Source: Pelodera strongyloides (taxonomy: Eukaryota > Nematoda > Chromadorea > Rhabditida > Rhabditidae). Taken from it: a stretch of 64,000 nt of DNA. Made by a program: the position numbers and the translations under genes. The notes beneath the pieces are model-generated. The model did no database searches. It was not told the origin of the DNA and saw only the letters and a program-made list of their open reading frames with translations. The stretch is from NCBI GenBank assembly GCA_036852015.1, contig JAANDG010000083.1:1-64000 (forward strand). Direction: 5' to 3'. This document shows, one piece after another, positions 41,267 through 53,806 of the stretch. Position 1 is the stretch's first letter; each line of letters opens with the position of its first letter.

Positions 41267-43042
41267 CTGAAGACTCGGATGAAAATAAACAAAGTAACAA
41301 GTCGCACACACAAAAAGATATTACGTATTTTGTAACACTAAACTATTATGCATCAGGCTACAGTACACGTACAATGCCCCATTCAGTTTACCACCGTAAC
41401 GTGAAGGCTCAGATAAAGCTACTCCTACACAAAATTACAGTATCTCAAAACATCAGCATATCAGCAAGAAAGAGCTTTGCCCGAAAAAATTCTTTACTTT
41501 CATTAGCTTGATCCGTTAGCTACAGCTCCCCACAGCTCTACTTAGGTTCAAGGGAAGATAAGTTTCAAATGTTCACGTCCTTCGTTCAAGAAAGTACAGT
41601 CGAACTCTAAGTTTTCACAAGCACGATTCCTTCTCTAACTTTCTCATTACAAAAAAATTTCACAAATAAATCGTGGCACACAAATAACCATCGCCGTTCC
41701 CAGCCATAACACGACATAATGATAAACTTTTATTTTGCATTTTCAATACAAAGAGCAATGCTTCATCTCAAAAGAAAGAGACAAGATTGACCACACATAT
41801 ATTCCGATATCACAATAAGTAAAAAAAACAAAAGGTAGAAAATGATATACATTCATATGATACAGTCTTACTAATAGCCACAAGTTTTCAAAACACCAAG
41901 TATTGGTAGTGAAAAAAAAGAAGTTGCATTGCTTCTGACTTCTGACGGTATTGCACGTATCTTTGTGAAATGTAGAAAAGACAACTTCATTTCCATGCAT
42001 TATATGTAAAGTATGTTCCAGGGAAAGGGCCAATAATGCACACACAATCCTCATACAACACACGGAAAAGCAGTTGCCCGGTATTTCACAAACCACGTGC
42101 CATTCCGCTTTAAACATGTGTTTTCTCTCGAATTTACAACAGCAGAAGCAATGCAACAAAAACATTTAAGGTGGCAAGAAATAACGTGGAACTGATACAA
42201 ACTAGCTGCTAATATAATGTATTGCACGGGAAATTGTGAGATTATATCACAGTTATAAAGTCACTGCGGTGTTTAAGTAAGGTGAGTAAAAAGCTGCGGT
42301 AGAGAATAAAGCTGCACAAAACGTGAGCGGAACCCTAGTTACTTGCCTCGAAACTCATGCACATAGGTAGAGCTGTACATTCAGTAACAAGTGCTATTGA
42401 ACAACCAAGGGTACTTAACTTCCTCTTGAAACAAAAATACATAATAAAACTCTAATTCCACATAGGTTCACTTAAAACTAGGATAGAAGACAAAAAAAGC
42501 TTTGTACAAGGACGCACGAAAAAGAAAGAATAATTCTAAAACATTGAGCAATAGAGTGATCTGCAAAAAGCGAAAATATACGAAAGCAATCAAAGATTTA
42601 GATACTCCTGGTACAGTTAGGTTTAAAAAGTTCAGAAGCACACATGCAAATATCACGTCCAAATTTTCTATATGATCTTGGGACCACTATTAATATAACT
42701 CCCAGATAAAAAATAATACACCAAAATCCGGAATACACAGTCAAAACTCAGTAAGCAACACGCCCGGGAACATACGTACATACGTAAAAAGTCACAGCTC
42801 CTATATATTTCTGAAAATATCATATAGATAAACCATAGATTCAATAGTCGTCAATGAACAGGTGAGCAAAGAAACAAGCCGCCGTTTGATGAAAGCAAAT
42901 CTATAAGTGAACCAAATAGAATTCAGAGTCAGACTAAGAAAACAAACATTAGAATATGTGGTAGGTCACCATGTCAGCAGGAAACTTCCCCATACGTTAC
43001 CTTACAATTTGAGTGAACAAGAGTAGTTCGCCTAATCTCACT
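41267..43042. other. Intergenic region between NUP85 and Rab11-FIP, with a solo TIR-like end
   Basis: No exon is supported. The 140-residue minus frame at 41743-42165 is Cys/Phe-rich, lacks a family and has no splice partners. ACCACGTGCCATTCCGCTTTAA at about 42092-42113 looks like one end of a TTAA-type element whose other end I cannot find. Confidence 0.5.
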
Positions 43043-46000
43043 TCAGAATCCCATAGTCGAGAAGAATCGGCGGGACGAGTTCTTGAGCGGGTGCCCTCCC
43101 GGAGTCGCCAACACATCGGGGCATTTCTCCATGACGCGGGAGAGCAAATGGTCCAGATACTCCTCCATATCACGCATTCGTGAGTCCTACAAAGCAAATT
43201 GTTCAAGCTTGCTCACGCTCAATGCTCATCAAATTTTCAAAAAAACACAACAGCTAGCAACGCCATGTAATTAAAGCATGCGAGTCACGTATCGCAAAAT
43301 TTTCTGCTTGCCTAACTTTACCACCACGCAGGGGTAAATTCTAGGGCGGAGCATGAAATCTCAATTCTCAGATAATCCTACGTACACCTAACGATTAACA
43401 ATAAAGTACAAATAATAAATAATACAACATACAAATAGTAAATACACCCACCTTTACCCGTAGCTCCATTTCCAACTTGTCAATCTTCGAGAGTAAATCG
43501 TCCATGTTTTGTGAATCGCCCTGAATAAGATAACGTTTAATAATTGAGTGGAAAAATGATCTACCTACCGTATGGCACATAGATAACATAGTATATATAT
43601 CTCCCATAATGAGTAATGAGTTCGAGTTGGCCTCTCCGTAATATTCTAAGATTTTGCGGTTTGGCCTCATAATGTTTCAGTGAGCCTTTATATGCATAAC
43701 TCTACACAAAGTTTCAATATCAAAGAGAAAAGGTGAGTTATTACAAAACACAACTGAGACGATTAATGCTTTGCAAAACAACCACAAAGTGGCACGGATT
43801 TCAGAATAACACACATTTCTCTTATAGATCGCCTCTTTTACAACTATACTAAACTACAAATTAGCCGAAATACTGAGAAGCTATGTGAACTGCTTACAAA
43901 CTCACTGTTTGGTAGTGACAATTGTCTTAACTGATTATAATAAAGGTTTACTGATTACATAAATAACATAAATAATCATAAGGCCTAAGTAACAGTGCTA
44001 GAAACGAGACCAGCTTCCAAAGCTTCAGTACTTCGACCATTACATAACACTAAACACGAACACAAACAAAACAGTGAGAGAGAAAGAAAAAAAGTGAGTG
44101 AAGGAAGCATACTTGGTTTCTGTGGTTGGATCCGAATCCGCTGCTCGCCACACTCGGCGGTCGGTTGAACGATTCGGCGGTGGACATCGCTGACGCTGAC
44201 ACCGACGGCGACACGGGGGCTTGCTGGGGAACGGTCATCTGGGAAGAACACACAATGTATATAAGGGGCATAGAGGAAACGGTTTTACAATAGAGATAGA
44301 GAGTGAACGGCTAAGGGGCAATACGGTAACAACAAAAAGAAGCACCAAAAACAGTAATGTAGATTATGGATAATGCAATGATTGTCAATTACAGCGCATT
44401 GTTCGCTTTATCCCCGCCAGTTTCCTATGTTTCTTAACTGTTTATGCAACAAAGTGTTTATGTTTAACACAACAACATGTGCTTCCGCGTTCAACTTAAT
44501 GAAAAGCATATCACCACTCCAAAATAAACTAATACTCATTCTACTAACCAATGTGCACACAATAAACCATGCTTGGGTGAATCAGAAAGGGGTATTGTTT
44601 CAAAATATAAATGCACAAACGCACGCACACTTTTAAAGTGGTATGACACATGGTTCTGAAAAGTATGCTGTAGCATAAATCCTTTGCCTTATGAGGTTCT
44701 GAGCATTTCAGGCACATAATGGAACATGGAATAAAACCAGTATGCCTTTTAAAGTTTCAGATCCATGTGTCATACCGCTTATATCACTCTCGTCAAGTTC
44801 AAACCAAAGCCAAAAAAACAGTCTATGTGCGGGTGAACCAATTAACTAGAATGAAACCCTAATAATATTATCCATAAATCAATGTATAACCCCACTTACC
44901 ATATCATCAGATAGCCGGTCAGCAAACGGGTTGCTATTGATCACACTCGTCTTATTGTTGTTGCCGTTAAAATGAGGCGCCGAGTTTCCGATAGAAGCCG
45001 CAGACGAATTTCGACCAAGTGAGCCGCCGTTTCCATTTCCGTTCTAGAGAAAACCACATGCATACGCATAAATAAAAGACACACAAACATAGATGGGTAG
45101 ATTAACGATGGGCAAATGGATAAAGCAGAGCAACATAACCAGCAAGGTTAGCGTTAGCGACGATTTGATAAAGGGGAATACTAGTGTTAAGCCATCTCAT
45201 TCCTTAGAAGCTGCACTACAACTAAGCGTATCGATGGAGGCTAGAAACCGAACTCTGGGGATAACACAAGCACTAACATAACAAACAAGGAGTAACAACC
45301 TAACAGCTCCAAGCGTGAGGGCACACGCATAGCGTAACAAAGAGTGGCAGATAGCTTGGGCTATACATACAACAAGGGCCTAGTTCCTTCACCTACTTAC
45401 GTACCTGCATACTAGAGTTGCTATGTGCCAATGGAGATGCATTCCATCTCCGACTGCCCGACCTCTGGAATACTGCGGGTGGATTGCTTTGTCCCAGTGG
45501 CGGGAGTGCAGGAGAAGACAACGATCCGTTCAGTTCGTGCATCGACGCAGACATCACCGACGAGCCCACCGACAGTCTAAACATTAACTATGAGGTTTGG
45601 TCAACACTCAACGCAAATTCGAAATACTGGCTTAATCAAATGGCGAGATAGGTATGAGGATGATGGGGTTTCAAAATTTCAAAGTATCCTAAAAAAATCG
45701 GTGTGATTCTGTTAATATTACCGTATTTTTTGCACGAAACCTGCACATATAATATGAAAAATTAAAACTATTCTCGTGTGGTGCCAAAAAACGGTAAATT
45801 TTCAGCATACTTGAAACCCCATTACACTATTGACAATTATTGGAATGCACATACTGAGAAATGGTGAGAAGGTGTAAGCCAGATTATTCAAATTTTCACG
45901 GAAAGATAATGCAGATTATATCACAAATATCGCATAATCAATCCATATATGGCTCAAACCATGAATGAATGTTATTGTTGAATTGCGTGTGTGTCGGAGT

Positions 46001-47579
46001 GAAGAACGGCGACCACATCAATGACACTTCTGTGACAGGCCGCGGACAAACAAAGAAAAAGTGCGAGGCGAGGGCGTTCGCGAGAGATGCGCGCGCACTT
46101 GAGCGCGAACAGGCTAACAACGCGCGAGGTGTCACTTGTACCTAATAACAAATTTGTCCCAGTGGCTGGCAAGCTGGCCATATTTAATGCAACATTACTC
46201 AGAGTTTACAGCCTCAGAAAAACCTTACAATAATTAGAAAAAAGAGCTCTGAGCTGCACAAATACACTTAACATTAACGCTGAAGAGAGGCCTAAGCCTA
46301 AGGAAAAAAACCCAAAAGAACTGTCGATTTATATTTGCTTGTAAACGCAGAATAACTGCTCCTCACCACTTATCTTGAAACCAGGGAGACTGGTACGTAC
46401 ATATCGACCCAGCTTTACTTCCCTCTGCTCCCGCACCCTACACAAAAATATCACATAAGCTAACCAACCTATTTGATGCGTCCAGCGTATTACTAAGTTG
46501 ATCCACATCCTTATGTTTCTTCTTGCCGAATCCGAGCCGCGAAAGGGTTCCACTTTTGCTGATCTGGAAAACACAAAACGATGCTCAATCATATTTTAGC
46601 ATGGGAACGAACAGGGAGTAAACTATAAGGGTTAGAAAAAACATCTAGGCTCTACGCCAATGGTAAGTCGGTATATCCGCTTTCGCACACCTATACCATA
46701 TGACTGACTACTCGTACACTCGTACTGTACTCAACGCGGTTAAGTTAAACCCCCTAACACCCACCTTGCTAAACGCACTGACTCCCGACACAGTAGAAAT
46801 TCCACTAGCAATACTCATATTATCTGGATCGCCCTTGTTTCGTAGTTTGCCCAGCTTGATCTTGCCCTTGAGCTTGTCCATCATTGAATCTATAATAGAA
46901 ACCTCATAAGACGAGTACGGAATAAAAAGAACTAGAGAACACAAAATGTTTATCTATTACTACAAAGTTAGCTGCGGTACCTGAAACACGTTCGGGCGCG
47001 AGCCGAGAAATAATACAGAATAATTGTGAACTGATTTACTTTCTTTGTTTTTTTTTTTTAGAAAGAACAAAGCGACGAAATAAAAAGGTTAAAAAAAAAG
47101 TGTACAAAAAGTAATCTACCTTTGTGTCCAATAGTGTTCAGCGATTGGTTAGAGATTGAGAGTGACGGTTTCTCGTATCTAAAGTGGAAACGAAGCTGCA
47201 GTTCACCGCGGTACTTATCTTCACCGGATTTCTTACGTAGAGGGAACCTGCAAAAAAAAAAACAATAATTCAAGAAAGCCCATTGAGAAGAACATAATCA
47301 GCTTGTTAATTATTCATCAATTATTCGGCATATATCACCACCTACATAATGAAAGTTACACAAAAAACACTACTGCTCTTCAGCTTCAGCAGCTAATAAC
47401 GCTCACGAATTACGAAATGAATCGTCCTTCAATTTCAATCAATTAATCAGAATACACTACTGATCATTAAAAAAAAAAAAAAAAAAAGTGGAAAAGAAGA
47501 AAATAATAAAATAATACTAATAATAATAATAATAATACTAAAAAAAAAAAAAAAAAAAAAAAAAATAATTAATAATAAT

Positions 47580-47647
<68 letters not shown>

Positions 47648-48709
47648 TAATAATATTAAATAATAATAAATAATCACAAACCAATGATCTGAATGAACCC
47701 TTCTCGCCTCATCCAATGGGAGTTCTACTCGTCCAATCACATCGTTCCTTCCAATTCTGGATTTGTGTTGTACGCACACGGTAAGCACCATTGAGAGGTC
47801 CGACACTTTACTGAAACAATAATAGATGGTTTACGGCATAAATACTTCACCACATGCTCACCACCAACGTACTGTAGCCTTTTATCATAAATCAACAGTG
47901 GAAAGAACATATCCATAATATTTTCCCTTATAGTGTTCAATGCACGATTTCCTGTGTATTATTGTATTTTCGTTCACTTTACATGATTTATGTGATATTT
48001 TTTGACAAACTATGGGTTTACATTTTTGTTTGCGTAAAATAAACATTATATATTAACTATATACATTATACATAACATGACCATTGGAGGTCTGATGTCA
48101 TACCAAATAAAGAAGGCCACAACAATTAACATTTATCACATGAAAATATGAAAATGCAGTTGTACAACACGCGTTTCAAAACCAGGTGCCGGCCTCATTG
48201 ATAATAAACAAAAACATAAGAACCCACAATTCCATGTGTTCATCCCAGGTGACCTCTCCCTCGGTATGCACTACTTCGGTGACGGCTCTACTTCTCGCCG
48301 ACGTACCCTTTCCGTGCATGGTCACCGTTACCAACGCGTCCATTTTGTTGTGCCCTTTCAGGTAGAGGCCACGCGCCGATAACACTGAAAACATTGGATA
48401 AAGAATGCAGAATTAGACGGCGGTACACTCTTTAAAAAAAAAACCCCGAACTAAACAAATATTCAGTACACTATGCCTATATACGTTACAGGCAAACTAA
48501 GATAGGTGTACTTAGTTTATGTTTTATCTATTAGTAACCCCTATTGCAATAATGAAGTACAAGTAGCGTATATAGTGGCTTTTCGTGGAGCTTAAGGACG
48601 TTCCTGAACAAGAAGGTAGCTTATAGAATAGAGGAACAAGATTTCAAAAAACTAAGATAACATTTAAAAAATGGTGCTTACCTGACACTAAAAGTGTATT
48701 GGGATCCAT
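43043..48709 (-). CDS. Class I Rab11 family-interacting protein (C2 domain and FIP-RBD)
   Basis: An effector linking Rab11 to recycling endosomes. Eleven in-phase exons in transcription order: 48682-48709, 48228-48384, 47682-47810, 47120-47247, 46765-46889, 46469-46563, 45405-45576, 44900-45043, 44113-44238, 43452-43520, 43043-43186; 438 residues. An N-terminal C2 domain (about 5-125) includes VLSARGLYLKGHNKMDALVT, WDEHMEF and GRVELPLDEA. A basic stretch MDKLKGKIKLGKLRNKG follows, as in vertebrate class I FIPs. The middle is Ser/Asn-rich with an NPF motif (316-318), the type that binds EHD proteins. The C-terminus is a coiled coil (369-391) leading into the Rab11-binding core MRDMEEYLDHLLSRVMEKCP. 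Class I is set by the C2 domain; which vertebrate paralogue (RCP, FIP2 or Rip11) it matches best cannot be told. GTCAG ends 5 nt before the ATG. Confidence 0.93.
44633..44782. mobile_element. TTAA-type element with AGTGGTATGACACATGG ends
   Basis: It opens TTAAAGTGGTATGACACATG and closes with CATGTGTCATACCGCTTAT, so the right TTAA appears mutated to TTAT. It is 150 bp, non-coding, and sits in a Rab11-FIP intron. Confidence 0.7.
45664..45820. mobile_element. 157-bp TIR element with GGGGTTTC ends
   Basis: The ends GGGGTTTCAA and TTGAAACCCC are inverted, and inner text also pairs (AAAGTAT with ATACTT, TTACCGTATTTTTTG with CAAAAAACGGTAA). It lies in a Rab11-FIP intron. The terminal eight bases equal those of 16657-16947. 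Confidence 0.65.
47468..47675. repeat. Poly-A and (AAT)n simple repeats in a Rab11-FIP intron
   Basis: Two homopolymer A runs (about 47468-47487 and 47540-47564) and a long TAA trinucleotide repeat end just before the exon at 47682. The minus-strand Tyr/Ile-rich frame is an artefact of the repeat. Confidence 0.95.
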
Positions 48710-48716
48710 GATTGCT

Positions 48717-49877
48717 GACGAATCCTCCTTTCAAGCCCAAGTATCCTTACAAATTTAAACCACGCCGGCGACAAAAGCGTCCAACTAAAAGGAACAAATC
48801 TTAAAACAAAATACACATACTCATTAGACTAGTAAGTGTAAAAATCAGTAAAATATAAGAAAACGGTAAACGAAAATGTACATAGAAAGTAGTAGAATCG
48901 CGAACAAACGCAATCGCCTCCTTCGAATAATTAAAACAATAAAGTAGAAAACAAGGTTTACTGTATATGGAATACATCTCAACTGGTCAACGATAAACAA
49001 AAAAATCAACAACAACGATAACAACTCTAACAACAAGCTAATGTGACAGAGAACAGAAGACCTTTTAGTAAAAACCAACCAATTGGTTGCACCTTCCTGC
49101 CTTGCAACTTGCAATAGAAACTAGAAACCAATAATTCAGGCTTAAACAACAAATTAAACAATTAAACAAAGGTAACATAACTTAACAAAAGTGAATTATT
49201 ATTCTTCAATTACCTTAATTACCTAGTGTAGCAAAACGTTTATCACTAAAATTGACGAAAACTTTTTTTTTTCTTAAATTTTAAAATCCAAGAAAAGGTC
49301 AGGTCAATTAAAAACGTAAACGGCTCAAACATATAAATGACAAGCCTGTTACAGATTTAGTATCAAATCCGCATCCGCTGAGAGAAGCAACTGAGGCAGA
49401 AGCTCGAAACCTGCAAAAAGATAATAATAATAATAAATCAAACAATCTGAAACCCAATAATCACGTAGATATTAAGCACATGATGTTTCACGTAGGAGTT
49501 AAACAAAAAGCGTAAACGAAAAAAAGACAATAATTAAATTAAGAGACCTTACGCTCTTACGCAGCATAAAACCCGTGTCGCAACATGACAACATACATAA
49601 CACTTTCACGAGTACACGAGTTACAGAAACCAGAAACAGACTAAAGAAAACTTCATCGCTTATTCTGTTTTTTTCAAAGACGATAGATATAAGATAGTGA
49701 TTCCAAATATGGAAAGCCGTGAATGAATGGCGGGGTGAGAAATAGAAAAAGGTACTACGGCCTACACGTCTACGTCGTTGGTGGTGGGTATATTGGGAAT
49801 TGGGACGTTAAGCAAACAAACATGAATACAGGGAGAGAGAGAGAAACGGGTGCGAGGAACGGGTAGCAGGGTACCGG

Positions 49878-49937
<60 letters not shown>

Positions 49938-52900
49938 AGGAGAGACGCTAGCCCAAACCGGTCATGAACGGCGATACGTAGAATTAGAATAAGCACCGTG
50001 ACCGGAAGAGAAACGGGGAACTAAAGATGCACACACGGGTCCCTTAAGTCTGGAAAAGGATAGTGCCCGGACCCGGACCGTCCCAACCGGAAATAAGCAA
50101 GGACCACGCAGAGAGCACAGGACTATCACATACACGCCACTATGAATCACTTGCCAAATATGCACATGTATTTTAAAGTCAAGTAGACAAACATATCACC
50201 CTTTCACTGATACGATACCAGTAACATAACATTACCAAATAATGCCGAAGGAAAAACGAATCACCCTTTGATATGATACCCAGGTCCGTGTTCAATGTTT
50301 ACTGAGTAAAGAGGAATGCAACGGGGTATATAGAGGTGACAACTGACAACTGAGGACATTGATTAGAAAATACCCGAATTCGGTGCAATAACCATGTTTC
50401 TAGGCTGTAATACTGCCTAACCACAAGACAAAAGTCTCGGCTGTGTGCCTGCCCTCATGCCCTGACAAGTGACAAGGCGAGAAGCTCATTATGAATTAAG
50501 TAGATAAGTACACAAAGAAAACACTGATCATCAGTACGGATCCATCCATCAAAAACAATCTCTGATCAGCCAAAACCAGTAACAGGCCAGGCTGATTACG
50601 CTCACCAACACTAGTTAAATCTAAGATCTCCGATCTCTCCCTCACCTCTCCCCCCTCTTCCTCTTCATCAGTATCACTAAAACCAATGTTCCCTACTTAT
50701 ACTACAAAACAAATACAATCCCCTAAACCTCTCTACCAAAAACCTTCCCCTCAGTCTCGCAAACCCAGCACCCAACCTACCACTCGACTGGCTAGCGCTA
50801 GCAGACAACCATATACCCCAACTGGTTTCTAGCATTCTGTTCGAGGATAAACCCCCACTGTTCTGTGACTGCATTCGCACATTCACTACAAAAAACCTCA
50901 CTTCACTAAGCATGCTATTCGAAAAGAGAGATGAAAACCCGCACTTGTAGCCAAAGGGTCAAAGAAACTCAACAAGAAAGAACGACTAGTAGCCGCAGTC
51001 ATCATCTAGCGAACTATTCAATTGCCAAGTGTCAGGCATGTGGGAAAAAAAAAAGTAATCCCTTCCGTAGTACACACTTGCCCTTAAACACTCTCATAGG
51101 CATCAAGTAGACGAAATAGGAAGATGTACTTATGTACAAAAGGTTTGCCAAAATGGTTGCGATGCAAGTTAGCACATAAGATACACAAAAAAAAACAATA
51201 TGGAAAAGGGTTCGTAAACTAGGAACTAGGACGCAATTCAGATAAAAGCGGACTAGGGTACTTACAACCAAAAAGTAGGACATTCATGGCTCGCAAGCTT
51301 ATGAGATCAGGCTGTGAGTTTGCTAATCTTTTCACTTTTCAGTGATTTAAACTATAAATCAGACTCGCAGTCAACTATAAGCTCAACAGCTACAATGAAA
51401 GAAAACGAAAACTATATCCGAGTTGAGTTTAAACGACTAGCTAAAACGCAGCGTTTCACAATGCTTTTCAAATTTCCAACTTAAAAAGTTGAAAAGAAAA
51501 AATGAATATATGGCCAAACAATGCAAATGATAACAAAACTGAAAACTGTCGAAAATGAAATTGAAAAGCAATTTCAAAACTTTTACATTTCATTCTTGCC
51601 GAGCCGAGAGTGTTGCACAAACTCCACAAATCAATGAATCAGCTGAACGATTGCTAAATAAACAGAACAAGAGCATAAGTGAAATGAATAAGTCAACAAA
51701 TTCACGTATTGTTAGAGTGACTATAATAGACGGTTCTTACGAAAAATAGCAAGCTAACTACCATTGATCAGTCAGTATCATAAAATCACAGCCAATCTCA
51801 TAAAATTGATAAAATACCAACATAAGATCACACTAATTTAGATGAAAGCTCCATAATACCAGTAATCACCTACACCAACGACCAACACAAACACTACATT
51901 TACATTTTAAATTATGATGTTTAATATACACTTACAAACGTTTAAATCTCAGCGATAACACGCCCATTCTCCTCTCGCTCTCCTAGCAATAAGTGTAATC
52001 GTAAACGCTAGTCGCCCCATGTCGTTGTGCAAGTTGTAAGAGCCAAAGCCACACAAAAATCACCCCCAATAAAAGAGTACTTCGCGGAAGAATGAAAAAT
52101 AGCCATTGGTGAAGGAGTGAGTAATAAAAAGCTGTGGCGAGGAGGCGAGGCCATGTGGAGAAGTGGAGAGAGGGCGAGCCAGCAAACTAGAGGGAGAAAA
52201 AAGGGAGGAAGATAGCGGGGAAACGTAGCAGGCTTATAAAGTAAAGAGGAGGAGAGGGGGAACTGGGAAACAGAAAAGAGTCTCAGCTCGGAAACTGAAG
52301 GCATAAAAGTAGGAATGTAGGACAGTACTGCACGAAACGGGGTAAAGTCACTTTTGCAGACTTTAACCCCCCCCCCTTTGCAACCTAGACTTTTGCAAAC
52401 ATGCAAACTATGCGTTCAGCATTCAACTCCCTCCTCTAGATCTATCTAATTGTAATTGAATAATTATCAAATAAATTGAATAATTAATACATAACATAGA
52501 GATCAAACGACTAAAAATGTTGTAGAGCTGCGTAGAAAAGCTTGTCACAGTCGCCGAGTAGGAATGGAAAAAGAAAATAGAAAAACGTCCGGGAAACCAT
52601 ATGAACCTAAGTACCTCTCTCTCTATCCCTACCCCTCTCCTCTCTTCAACCATCTACACACATAAAAAGAGGTTCGTGGAAATTAGAATAAACATAGAGT
52701 GGCGGGAGAGTGCGGAGGAATGCGAACACCAGCAAACATTAAACAGAAACCGGGGAAACTCAAACAAGAGAAAGAGAGGCGAATGAATACGTACAAATAA
52801 AGCGTGATCCGGGATAAAGATATATGGATTTGAGCTTTGATAGAGTTAACGATTAAACGCCTTGGTTGACAGTACCTCGTTTCACTACCTGGTGCGTACA

Positions 52901-53449
52901 CTACATATAGCTTTTTAAGCTTTTACATAATATAATTATACATCTGTCACACGCTTCGATCCAAAATTAAGTAAACACTAACAAGCAAACAACCAACTGA
53001 AATGACCAGCCGATATCCGCACGTACACAGACAGGAACACAGGAGGGGTCGAATATATAGTATGTGTATTTATTATTACAATTACCCTTCCTATTAGTTA
53101 TCTTCGAGGTATAAAAAGTACAGCAAGCTTACACACGCTTCTCATATCTTCGCTAATCATTTCCAACAAAAAGACACCCAATTCAAAAAATTCAAAGTGA
53201 AAAACGAACCAAAAACAAAGGGGTTATTGAATTCTCATCTAATAAACAACCTCATTTGTCCCTCAAATGGAATGCGGGCATTGCTTGCAGCATGTACACA
53301 CAAAAGACAAAAGAGGAACAGCAAAACGTGAATATAAAGAGATTGGAGGAGCGATAACAGAACACAGGGCAGGGAAAGCCCAATTTAATGGTCAATGAAT
53401 TGTTGAACCAGAAACTATGCAAGATAAATACTTGTAATCTTAAAGGAGG
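48717..53449. other. 5-kb intergenic region upstream of Rab11-FIP
   Basis: No exon, RNA gene or transposon end is supported. It holds GA runs (about 49831-49846 and a purer one at 49880-49945). Frames such as 52008-52406 minus and 51555-51749 plus show no domain. Non-coding 5' exons of the Rab11-FIP gene could lie here. Confidence 0.5.
49831..49945. repeat. GA microsatellite
   Basis: (GA)n runs at about 49831-49846 and 49880-49930, the second followed by a G-rich run to 49945. Confidence 0.95.
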
Positions 53450-53584
53450 ATGCTCACGAAAAATACACCCTCAACTTCTTTCCTTTTATCGAAGGATGAT
53501 GTTTGATCTTCCAAAAAATAAAGGTCATATTTCGATAAAAGGAAATTAATTAAGCATTTAATTCTCGTGAGCCTCCTCTTTTAA
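53450..53584. mobile_element. TTAA-flanked 135-bp foldback element
   Basis: It begins TTAAAGGAGGATGCTCACGA and ends TCGTGAGCCTCCTCTTTTAA, with an inner pair CCTTTTATCGAA and TTCGATAAAAGG. It lies about 220 bp past the RRP9 stop codon (RRP9 3' side). Confidence 0.75.
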
Positions 53585-53806
53585 AAATGATTACACAACT
53601 ATTCTCAAAAAAGTGTCTGAAAATGAAAAGTAACAAAAACAATAGGCAACGAAAATACGAAAAAGGAACAAAAATCACTGCACACAAAGTAGAGTAGAGA
53701 ACGAAATCACCACCACAGCAATAACAAAATTCCCAACAACGGTATAAAATAACAAAAAAATCAAATTTATATAAAAAAACGGTACTGACCTGAAAAACAA
53801 AAAAAT

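Noticed and set aside
41743..42165. 140-residue minus frame between NUP85 and Rab11-FIP
   Set aside because: Cys/Phe-rich, no recognisable motif, no fitting splice partners and partly overlying a solo transposon-like end.
52008..52406. 132-residue minus frame upstream of Rab11-FIP
   Set aside because: Pro/Ser/Leu-rich frame from biased DNA, no family match and no exon partners.
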